NCBI RefSeq assembly: GCF_015832195.1
Contig: NC_052020.1
Location: 6,826,254-6,890,253, forward strand
Source: Motacilla alba alba
Lineage: Eukaryota; Chordata; Aves; Passeriformes; Motacillidae
DNA: 64,000 nt
Reading direction: 5' to 3'
Each line of letters begins with the position of its first letter. Position 1 is the stretch's first letter. This document shows, piece by piece, positions 38,237-48,310 of the stretch. The position numbers and the translations under genes were made by a program. Below the pieces are notes generated by a model that saw only the letters and a program-made list of their open reading frames with translations, did not search any database and was not told where the DNA came from.

Positions 38237-39029
38237 GATGTCATGCACCAAGAAAGTCCTGTGTTAATTTCAGCGGGATGTTTAAGGTGTCGGTTTTTCC
38301 TCCCTCCCATTATTCCTAAACCATGGCAGACGTTCATCATCCCTATCCAGGACAGCAGATCAGGGGTGCACCTGCACACACGAGCAACAATTTGGGCACA
38401 GGTGCCCACCTGTGATGGGCAGTGGCTGAGATGCTGGGGGAGGTTTGGGTCTCCTGGGAACATGGCACAGATGGAGAGCCAACAGCTTGGGTAGAATTGT
38501 GTCCTCAAACTATGGACCCAGGCTTCTTTTGGTGGCTGACATCTCTCAGAGCCCTTGCTTCATAAATTAGAGGTGAGGACAATCATTTGAGGGAGGGAAG
38601 AGACCAGCTCTGGTCCCATGGCTAAGTTTTATTCCCTGGTTCTGCCCTTTTTTTGTAGAATTTGAAGCCCCTGAATGTTAAGGGCAAAAGTCTCTTGTAG
38701 CTGCAGGCCTGCTGCCAACAGCAATTGCAGAGGGATTTGAAATGTGCCTGATGTAATTCTGCTCCTTTCTGTCTATTGTTCGATCAATTTAACAATTTTG
38801 GCACTTCTTCTGAAACCACATTATAGAGAATGGGATTCTGCCTGGTTTTTTTTACTTCCTAACAAGATGACACAGCTGCTTCTCTAGGAAGTCACAGCCC
38901 ATGGTGGATCCTGGCAGAACCCTGGCTGGCAGCCAGCGCGGCCCCTGTGTCACCTGAGCAGCATTGCTGGGCTTTTTCCTAAATGCAGTGATGTGATTTT
39001 TTTTTTTTTTTTCTGTGTTGATGTTATAA

Positions 39030-39170
39030 AAGCCATCAATGGCACAGAGCTGACAGACAAGTTGGCCTTTTGCTCTTCACATAGCAACAGAAAGGGTGCC
39101 TTTTAATCACATGATTAAACAGTGCTGAGAGCTTTAAAGGACATTAATCAGCAAAGAGGAAGTTCTACTA
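39030..39170. promoter_or_regulatory. Candidate regulatory element with symmetric homeodomain-type site
   Basis: tttaatca (39102..39109), a two-base spacer and tgattaaa (39112..39119) form a perfect inverted pair of TAATCA half-sites. This is the kind of arrangement bound by paired-like or bicoid-like homeodomain dimers. A further 'cattaatcagc' follows about 25 bp later. The motif symmetry is seen; regulatory activity is inferred. Confidence 0.33.
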
Positions 39171-42159
39171 TCATATGCTCTACTTTGAAGAACTGGATGG
39201 TTTCAGAGGACTGTATGTTCCTCCTGTGTGTGCAGCTTTAGGATCTGCAAAATGGCAGCTTGGAAAGTTGCTGCACAGCATTCCCAGGGCTGCAAAACCT
39301 GCGGGGCATGGAACCCTGAGCTTCTGCTGTCTGCATGGTCAAGATTCTTTTCATGAAGGATATGAACCTTTCCTTACAAAATCCGCAGTGAAGGTGTCAG
39401 CACGTACCTTTAAGCTGGACTGAAACCTTTCAATCATCAACTGAAGCATAAAATCTTATCAATATCAGCTGGACTTTCTCCATACAGGAGGCCTCTGACA
39501 CATTTATATTTAGCCCTCGTGGCACACATGTGATTACCATTTGCATTGCATTTCTTGAGATAATCTAATCACATATAGGATTTTTCTGACCAACACTTTC
39601 TATACCATTGTCTGCACACCACCATTTTTCTCTTCAAAAACTTTCTTTGGCATGATACCAAGTAGGAGGATTCCCACTGTTTTGGCTTTCAAGGTTGTGT
39701 TGGGAAGTGAATATATTTTTCTTGCAGCACAGTGGTATCTGGGCTGCAGTACAGTGGGAAGGCTCACTAAAAAGAGCAGCCACTTGCTGTCAGACAGAGA
39801 GATTTTTATTTTGGAATCATTAAGGCCAGAAGGCAAAGAGGAGGAAAGAGCAAAAGTGTGTGTTGAAGAAGAGGTATTGCACGATCCTTGTGTCTCCACC
39901 TCTGTGCCTTGAGAAAAATGACAGCTGCTTGTGGGGGTATTAGGCAGAAATTTAAATATGCAGCAAATGGAAAAGAAAATAAGTGTTTTGTAGCTACATC
40001 CATGGTGGGCACGTGGCTAGGAAGGGTTGCTTTGTGCATCACATGTGCTACATACAGCCCAGCGCTGCAAAACCTTTATCCTGAATGTACTAAGGTTTGG
40101 GGCAGGTTCTTTACATGCTCACATTTCTTTGCTTGAAGGTGTGCTAATCTACATTTAAAAGCATCCTAACCATATAGCTTCTGATCGGCAGGGCCCTCAG
40201 CACTCCTGGTTCCAGTCAGACTCAAGAGTTAAAGGCATGATTAGATTTAGATCAGCTGAATAACTCATCAACTTGAATTTCAGAGCATGTCTAATTGCTC
40301 TGTCCAGGCCACAATGCTGAGCACCCATTGCAATCAACTTTCTAAAAACTTAGGATACCATTGCTTTCCATGGGAAAGCACTGGCTCTCAAGAAGGTGTT
40401 ACAGGACCAGCCCAAACTGTTCCTTCAGTCCCAGGAGACAGCTCAGAGGATTGCGTGGAATTAATCCTCGCATACAATAACAATTCTTGTGCTCAAAGTA
40501 TTCCCTTTAATTGATAGGTTTTCTTTTTTATCTTGTTTGAAATTTACCAGAAATAAAAGTTGGCCTGTCTTTGTTTGAAAGTAAATACAGGGACAATCTC
40601 AGCAGTCAGGTTTGCAACCTTGTCTTCTGACAAAAACATGGCTGAAATTTTGCTTGTTGCGAAATTCAGAGCGCAAAAATTTTCATCTTTTGGGGAGCCA
40701 ACACCTTGCATAGATCTAACACCAAATCTTAGGTGCTGCTCTGACTGAGCTTGTGCTATTTATTCCGACAGATTGTATAATACTGACAGTGGTGCTGGGA
40801 GCCTGCCTGGCAGACAGCCAAGTGACAGTTGAGCATCTGATGTTCTTTTATCCAGTAATGGGCGTTTTGGGGGCTTGTTGGGTTTGGGTTTTTGTTGTTT
40901 TATTATTTTTTTAAAATATGATCAGGGAAGCTCCTCTCTGCTGCTTGCTTCCTCTGCCTGAGTGCAGCCCTTGGCTGCCTCCTGAGCTAAAATCTGCAGC
41001 TAACCAGACTTCTTCTTTTTCTTTTTCTTTTTTTTTTTTTTTCATGTTGAATAGCATGTCTCAACGTTTTCCTCTCAACCATCATGTAGGTCTGGTTGCA
41101 TTCTTGATTCCCATTACATGTCTGCTGGTATGTAAATTATTTCAATTCCCCCGCACCCCGCCCTTCTGTTCTTGTACTTTCAAGGAGTTTAATCCGTGAA
41201 GGGGACTACTTCAAAGCCCTCACAAGAAACTAATTTCTTGATGGATAGAAGGGCCAATAAAATGAAATAAGAGTTTTATCTCATTGTCTCTATAGGAATG
41301 AAGTATAATAATTATTTCAGGCAAATACATGTTGGAGACAATAATTAAGATCTCTATCATGTCTTTAAGGACAAGCAGATTCTAAAATAAGCATTAGTAA
41401 TGGGATTAAACATTATTGCAGTGCCCCGGATCTCAGCCCTGCCAAAGGGCCTAGCACATCTGAGTGTATGAAGCTTGCTCACTGAGAGAAAAAAGAACCA
41501 AAATATAATTCTGCATTTACAGGGCTTTTTTTTTGGCCTGTGTATTATTTAAGAGCTGAGGTTCCAATCTGGGGAAAAAAAAAAATCTTGTGTGCCTGAA
41601 GGAAGTGGAAATGGGATGGGATTTGGTATCTGTGTCATCCAGAAAGTCTGCTGGCTAACAGGGTAGGTGTCAGCATTTTTACAGCAAAGTTCCCAGGGGA
41701 ATGCTGCTCTGGAGCAGAACTGCAGCTTCCCAGCAGGGCTGTGAGCTTTGCCATCCCTTTGGGATTCAGGAATTGGCTGTCACTGTCTCTAAGTCTCTGC
41801 ACAACAGCAGACCAGGTTAAACACAAGCACCATGTAAAGCGTGGCACCTGTAAAATATTTATCCCAACCACCTGGACCCAGTTTGTGACAAGCTGGACCT
41901 TCAGTGCAGCAGCTTCCCAAGTAAACTTTGGAGATGGACTGTTTCTCTTCTCCAAAGATTTGTTTTCTTTCTTCTTTCTTTCCTCTAACCTGCCTGTGGC
42001 AGTTGTCTGTGTAGGCTCTTTTCTGTTCTGTTCCCTCACACAATTCCCTCCTGCCTGTTCTCAGTGCCATTGCTGCTCTTGTCAGACAGGGGTTTTGGCC
42101 TGTTTTTGCATACATTCAAATTTATTTTTTTTGTGTGTGTGTGTGTAAAAATGTTCAGA

Positions 42160-42195
42160 TTGGCCCTAATTAATTTTAGGCTAATTAGCAGCTCA
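42160..42195. promoter_or_regulatory. Homeodomain-type TAATTA cluster
   Basis: ctaattaattttagg is followed immediately by ctaattagcag (42165..42191), giving several TAATTA or ATTA cores within about 25 bp. LIM-, Dlx- and Hox-type homeodomains bind such cores. It sits just after a TG run, so chance AT-richness is a real alternative. Confidence 0.28.
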
Positions 42196-44754
42196 AAACT
42201 GAGAACCCTCCCGTGGAAAGACAACAGACTGTTGTGCTCTGTTAGTGCCTAACACTTAGTACACAAATTTGAACCATATGGCTCGAACTCATTTGATTTA
42301 TGGTAATATATCTTCACCATGCCCAACACCTAGGATTTTAATGTGAAATAAGGGAGGCTTCCTCAGGCTTGCTTTTCAGCTCTAATTGTAGTTTCCTTTC
42401 TTTCTAATGGAATTCTGTCACACCTATGAGAGCAGGTACCACCTGTCATCTTAAAATCTGGCTTTGATTTTAGTTTAGTGTTGTTTCATTAATATTTTGT
42501 ATTTGAAATAAGGAATTTCCTTGATCGTCAACAAACTGTGGACAACTTTCCTGGCATGCTGTAAAATATAAAACTCCTGGGGCTGAAGTAGTTTCTAAAT
42601 AGCTTGGGACAAATTAAGTGAAAGCAGCAAATGCAACTTGGTTGCCCAGATCAGCCAACTGATCCCTCCCTTAGTTTTTTGTCCAGCCAGATCTTCCCAC
42701 AGGACAGAAATAAAGAAATGCTGCTAACCAGCCTGACCTGCTGTCCAAAAGCACTTGGTGAATTTTCTCCCAAATTGTGTAAAACAAATACAGGCTGTAG
42801 CAGCAAGCAAAGCTCTAATTTCAACACTCACATCAGTCAGCAGAGCCTGCTACCATGTTTAATATCTGACTTGTATAGAAGACAGGTAGGGCCTAGGGGA
42901 AAAACACGGGCTGGACTGACTCATGACAAAACATAACATTCTTTCAGTTTTGTGCAGATCTTTGGAATGAGATGTTAAAAAGGAGGGAAGTTTGTTTGGC
43001 TGGCTGGAGCAGTCAGTGCACGGTGGCAGCTGGAGCAGCCCTGCAAAGCTACAAAGCTGGACCTCTCTGGCTTCATGTCACTGAATTTCCTGCACCTTTG
43101 TTAGGCTCTGTTCTCTCTCCAAGGTGGTATTTGTTTTGGTTCCTCCTTTTGTTGCTTCTTTCATACCAGCCTGAGGATAACCAGGCTTAGACTTTAAACA
43201 GTCCCATTAATTGCCAAGCAGGGCTCCCTGGGACTTGGGCCCAAAGGCAATAATAACAGAAAGTTCAGCACCTGCAGCAGGTGACGCTGTCCTTGCTCAA
43301 AGTGTGGTGCAAAAGGCGAGTGTGCCAAATGTGCTGTTTCACCAGGATCACTGTTGCCTTTCCAGAGGGGATTCTTCCATTTCTTCACCTACAGGATAAA
43401 GGGGAATGAAAACAACCAAGTATTGTTTTCTTCCAATCTCCCTACCTAACTTAGGTAATAAAAAACTTGAGTCAAGCCGTGTGAGAGTTACAGGTCAAAG
43501 TTTTTCTGGGACAATTTTTGATAATGTCAAATTGTACCCCTGTAAGATAAGTACAAAATACAAGAACCCTATAAAGAATTGTCCTTTTGCATCCTATAAA
43601 AGCCCACACAGCTTTAAAAATCATTCTGGATAACCTGAAAAGCTCTTCTCAAGAGAAGCATAGAAATACCCTTTATTTTTTGTTGGATGATTACTCCTAA
43701 AGTAATGATAACTTCTCTTTGGCAGCTTTTTAAACTAGCCTGGAGGTTATATCAGCAAAAGGACAGGTGTATTCAGCAATTTGAGTGGACAAGCTGCGAG
43801 CAGAGACCAAGATGCAGCACCTGAGCCTCCCAGTTCAGGAGCTGCAGAGCCAGCACCCTGCAGGCTTTTGTCTGCTGTGATTTAGGGGTTGCTAATCCTG
43901 ACTCCCGCTCACTTTGAATGCATGAATGGGGGAGGACTGGCAGAGCCCAGGGGACTCTCTGTGCTTATGAACAGTGGCAGGAAAAGACCCCTTGCCACAC
44001 GAGTGACACTCCATTTTCCTCTGCCACCACTGCAAGATAAAGAGTTGGCTTATTCCTACCTGTAGCTGAGCTGTTAGTACTGACAGACTGTTCATGTGCT
44101 GTGTGCCAGCCTGTGAGATGGGGCAGAGAGTTTCAGTCCAGTTCCTGACAAGCAGTTCACTGACTGAAACCCACAGCCACAGATCTGTGCTTGTTACCTG
44201 TCCTGTTATGAGGGGCGGGGGGCTGAGGCAGAAGGGGAGAAGGAACCCTCCCTTCCCTTAAGTAGGAAGTGCTGCTAAACAAATAAATTCACCATTTTGA
44301 GCACAATGGGGTGATTTTTGAAAGCATGTCTAAAGGTGTGTAAAATAATTATAGTACAGATAATGAAAGTAGATCATCTGGTTTGAGCTTATATTAAAAA
44401 AAAATATGGGAAATATCACTGAGTCCTCAAGGATAATTGAAGCACATCTTCTGAACAAATATTTTATCTTGACCTGACGATGACAACATACAGTGACTTC
44501 TAAGTTTACTTTGGAAGCCTTTTCCTTAGTAGAAAAAGGGAAAATGTAACTTATTTCTGCTTTTGCTCTATCTGGATGTAACTTTCAGGCAGTCTGAAGA
44601 GCCTCTTTAATAGCTGATTTATTTCCATATAAATATAATTATGCTCCATAATCAAAGCCTCTATGGTATTCCTTTCTGTGACACAGGACCATGCAGATTG
44701 AACTCCTTAACACCCCTCTCACCAAAGGACTTTTTCTATAGCTTGCTGGAGTTT

Positions 44755-44848
44755 TAGGGACTTCCCACTGATATCAGTGAGTTCTGGACTAGAAAATGGC
44801 CCAAACAGGGCTATATGTGAATGAAGTCTGCAGAGTCAGGGCCCTGAT
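44755..44848. repeat. Possible ancient amniote palindromic repeat scrap
   Basis: The blocks 'gggacttcccactgatatca', 'gtgagttctgga' and 'gaagtctgcagagtcagggccct' resemble the widespread old amniote repeat whose ends read like 'gtcaatgggagtttt' and 'ggactgcaggatcaggccc'. The likeness is partial and diverged. I do not assign a family name. Confidence 0.35.
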
Positions 44849-47192
44849 GAAAGCATCTGGCATCCTAATCTCCTGGTTTGGTATCAGATCTAAGGGAGCT
44901 GTTTCATCAATACACGCTGACGAGAGCTGAAAAGATTTGGTCGTGCCTTTGAACATACTGAGGATTTTGAGAGGACAAAGTGGGGGAGAATAGGGACAGC
45001 TGGAATTTGTTTTGTTGTTTTTTGGGTTTTTTTTTTTTTAATACAATTTAAGGTTTTTGTTTATTTTTTTAATAGCATGAATGTAATGCTTATGAAAACG
45101 CTCGCTATACACTGAAATCTTCTATGAATCAACAAAACATGTACCAGCAGTACAAACTTCACCTTGCCTAAACAATGTACATCTCAATTCCGACTTGAAG
45201 ACTTGAAAAGACCACCTGTAGGGGAAAAATGTTAGTTCGGTATCCAGGGGCTATTCATTCCTTTGCCACTTTCCTGAGACTGCCAATTAGTGCCAACTTG
45301 TGGTGGCAGATTTTGTGATGTAGACACATGTTCTCTGCAAAGTGGGCTGAGATATTCGACTCATTTCACATAGGGCACAAAGAATTATTTGCTCTGTGCT
45401 ATACAAATGGGAATTGTCCAAAGCTTTCCTCTGTGTTAGCCTCTGTACGCTTACTGAGTGTAAATACAGGGGAAATTGGTGTTATTGCAGGGACAAATTA
45501 GCACCAGAACTGAGCTGTATTTTTTTAAATGTGCTGCTAATTGTGCCCAATTTGTGCTGGAGTACTCACTCAAATGCAAAAGCACAAAACCAACCGAACA
45601 CATTTCAGGGTGCCAAAGAGAGCTTGCACTTTTCTCTTAGCAAATTATCCTTCTAGTTTCACACTGCAGCAAGCACCAATTGGTCCCACTAAAACCTTTA
45701 TCTGGAGTAATCAAATTAGCACTGCATGTTAGCAAATTAGGCTGCATTTACAAAGGTTTATATTTGCTGCAGGTTTGGGCATTAAAAGAAAGCATTTTCT
45801 AAGTTCTGCTTTAAAATTTCTTATATGAGTGACATTAATTCTGCGACATTTAAAAAGAGGGAGCTGCCGAAATGGAAGAAATGAGGCAAAATAGTTCTTT
45901 GTATTTCACTCCCAGAGAAATTTGAATTAGGAATTGCAGAAGTTTCTAAACTGTGAGGTAGAACTGAGAAAGCTGGAAGAGGTTTATCCTTGTTTGCCCA
46001 GTAAGTAGGTTCATTCTTGCCCCGGGTACACAGAGGGCCAAATAGGTGCCACTGATTGTACCCAGGGAATCACTGGGGCTACACAGCTGCTGTGAAGGGC
46101 AGCGCAGCATCAGGAACATCACGGAGCTTGCTCCTGCCAAAAGGTGTGCCACTGACAGGGTGGGAACTACAAAATGCTCCCAGGACTGCCAGAAGGAGAG
46201 ACAAGAAAAATTGCAGGCTAAATTTCTCCCTGGCAAACATCCACAGAATTCATCGGAGTTTTATTGGGGCTGAATTTCAGCCACTGAGATTAATTATTTA
46301 ATGTTTGTGTTATATGAAGATTAACAATGTAATTGTTAAGTACTATTGAGGCTTCTGCTTCCAATATTGCCTTTTGTTTGAAGTTTGCAAAACTTGCTCA
46401 AAGCTGGATTATTCTTTTTTTTTTTTTTTTTTTTTTTTTTACGAGTTGGTTGTGAGAAGGCAGAGAAGGGCAACACACAGAAGTGCATCTGACACTAGGC
46501 ACTATCACCTTCCTGCTTTCAGCGGATCACAGGGGATAACTTCAGGAAATCCCGTGGCAAACGAAGGCAGAGGAGTTCCCCAAGCAGTTACAAACCAGGC
46601 CCCGTGCTGGGGACAAGGAATAGATGACTTCATCACACCCTGGCCTGAGTCATTGTATTTCAGTGCTGGCAGATGCAAGGGTTTATTTGGGCAGAAAATT
46701 CTGTAGGATCTGCCCAGTCCATGTAGAGAGTGCAGAGCCTGAGTTTTGCTCCTAGTTTTGAGGTGTCAGCCCAGATCACTCAGTGCCTTAAGAAGTTTGT
46801 GCATATGTGATTTCCAGCCAGTGCTGTAAAAGAATAAATCACTTGTAATGGATTTCTGCAAACAGCTTTGTAACAATCAGGCTGTTGGTCTGCTCCTCAC
46901 GGATCAATATCTCTGGAAAATGCTGCTTTATTGCCTCAGATGCCAATCCAGGATTCAAGGAAGGAGCTGGAGGTGGCAAGAAGGGCAGAACCAAAGAGCC
47001 TCACAGAGCACCAAATGAGCATCAATCACAGCCTCCTTATCAGCAGCACAATGCCATGAAAGAGCCATTGAGCACAGTAATCCAGCAACATCTGAGTCAG
47101 GAAGTCTCTGCATGTTTAATTTCCAGAACCTGAGAGGAAACCAGGGGGCAAATAAAAAATACCACTTTCTCCATGCCCTGGCTTTGGTGCTT
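44849..47192. other. Non-coding stretch with poly-T tracts
   Basis: No gene is seen; the longest frame is 110 codons and begins in a poly-T tract. T-rich runs lie at about 45026..45040 and a T26 run at 46415..46440. A candidate regulatory block is listed at 45695..45860. Between 46450 and 47190 I see no repeat or gene I can name. Confidence 0.55.
45695..45860. promoter_or_regulatory. Candidate conserved non-coding element
   Basis: This repeat-free block carries caaattagcactg and caaattaggctg as a near-duplicate pair about 25 bp apart, a tttacaaaggtt word (TCF/LEF-like ACAAAGG core) and gacattaattctgcg. The spacing and mixture look like developmental enhancer sequence. Conservation has not been tested. 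Confidence 0.3.
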
Positions 47193-47364
47193 TGTCATAG
47201 GTTGACAAGGAAGTGAGGTTTTTTTGGGAAGTTATAGCTAAACTAATCAGTGGTCAGATTTAAATACTGACACTTGGTGTAACTACTGGAGACATGGATA
47301 CACTTCTGAGAACCCAGGGGGTTAAAGGCAGAAAACTCTCAGGGAACTATTTTCTTTTCTGTTG

Positions 47365-47442
47365 TTTTTTTTTTTTTTTTTTTTTTTTTTTTGTTTGTTT
47401 GTTTGGGGTTTTGTTTTTGTTTTGTTTTGTTTTGGTCAGTAA
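47365..47442. repeat. T28 and GTTT low-complexity tract inside the LTR
   Basis: A T28 run at 47365..47392 is followed by gtttgtttgttt and a series of gtttt units to about 47440. It probably expanded after insertion. The T run length may be uncertain in the assembly. Confidence 0.93.
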
Positions 47443-47630
47443 AGAGTTCAGACCTCCCCTGAGACCTGAGATGTCAGAAGAAGATGAGAAAGAATTCTAA
47501 GTGGGAAGAGATGGTGGAGTAGCCTTTGGCTGGACTTTTTCTTGCATAGCCATAAACTAAACCAATTTTCCTAGAACCAGAAACTACATTTAAGAGGATA
47601 CAGTAGCTTGAGCCAAGAGAGTGACCTGTT

Positions 47631-47870
47631 GTTCTCAAGACCCTCAGCCCCAAGGGAGGTGAAAATGAGGAAGACTGTTGTCCCAAAATGAGAAACTGTT
47701 GTTTTGAGAGAGTGACCTGCTACAGTGATGCCATGTGCAGGAGTAAAGTGAACAGAAGAAGATGATGAGGGTGTGGTGGTGCCCTCTGTCTTCAAAGATC
47801 TCTGTTCTCAAGACCCTCAGCCCCAGGGGAAGTGAAAATGGAGGAGACTGTTGTCCCAAAATGAGAAATT
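47631..47870 (+). repeat. Internal direct duplication within the LTR, 173-bp period
   Basis: About 67 bp starting gttctcaagaccctcag at 47631 recur at 47804 with about six differences. A shorter word, gagagtgacctg, also occurs at 47617 and 47708. The duplicated part lies upstream of the TATA-like site, where U3 enhancer repeats are commonly found in retroviral LTRs. Confidence 0.88.
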
Positions 47871-48241
47871 TTTGTTTCTTAGTAGTTCGTAAAGCATCCT
47901 TACAAAGAACCCTATAAACAATTTTAGTCCATCAACAGTAGTAAGAACCCTGTACATAAAAAAAAAGATATCACAATGGCAGATTTTCTCCAAGTAGTGC
48001 CATATTTAACATAAAAACATAAGAAGCTTCAACTGTGTTTCCTGTAGTAAACTATAATACAAAAGAAACTCCTCTCTCCCTTAATAAATTAAAAATTGAC
48101 TATCTGAGAAGTAGTAACTTGACTGAGAATCCAAAGTTTTGTCTCACTGTACTTTAGTAGAAATTAAGGGGGGAGGAGGAGGAATGGTTTAGAAAGTTTT
48201 AGTTCTAATTTTTGTGTGTTCCTTTTATTACTGTGTAGCTT

Positions 48242-48247
48242 AATAAA
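48242..48247 (+). promoter_or_regulatory. AATAAA polyadenylation signal of the LTR
   Basis: AATAAA sits in 'gtagcttaataaagtttc', followed by a T-rich stretch and 63 bp to the proposed LTR end. The position fits an R/U5 boundary region and supports plus orientation. Confidence 0.7.
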
Positions 48248-48310
48248 GTTTCTTCCTTTTTTTCTAAGCTCAAGCCTAATCTGCTCAGTTTCTAGTCACA
48301 TCTCACAACA

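Larger units (their letters stand above)
37746..44754. other. Non-coding stretch with several low-complexity tracts
   Basis: No frame exceeds 135 codons (41741..42148, +, hydrophobic and Cys-rich from pyrimidine-rich DNA) and I recognise none. Poly-T tracts lie at about 38999..39011 and 41022..41042, and a short TG run lies at about 42131..42146. Candidate regulatory sites within it are listed separately. No mobile element was recognised. Confidence 0.55.
47193..48310 (+). mobile_element. Probable solo LTR of an endogenous retrovirus, plus orientation
   Basis: The block begins tgtcataggttgacaagg and ends tctagtcacatctcacaaca, giving the TG...CA termini of a retroviral LTR over about 1.1 kb. 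Near the 3' end, AATAAA at 48242..48247 is followed by a T-rich run and ctaagctcaagcctaatctg, which is the usual layout of an LTR polyadenylation region. A TATA-like tataaa lies at 47913. No gag, pol or env sequence flanks it, so it is best explained as a solo LTR left by recombination. The five bases outside each end (tgctt and gccat) do not match, so no target-site duplication supports the exact ends. It contains a T28/GTTT tract and an internal duplication, listed separately. I do not assign a family. Confidence 0.72.

Noticed and set aside
41741..42148. 135-codon hydrophobic plus frame that looks like a membrane peptide
   Set aside because: The hydrophobic, Cys-rich run comes from T-rich low-complexity sequence, and an opposite-strand frame of the same length overlaps it.
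47474..47859. Minus frames with repeated MGQQS..FS.PLGLRVLRT peptides, looking like a protein repeat
   Set aside because: The repeat is DNA-level: it is the 173-bp-period duplication inside the LTR-like block, read on the antisense strand.
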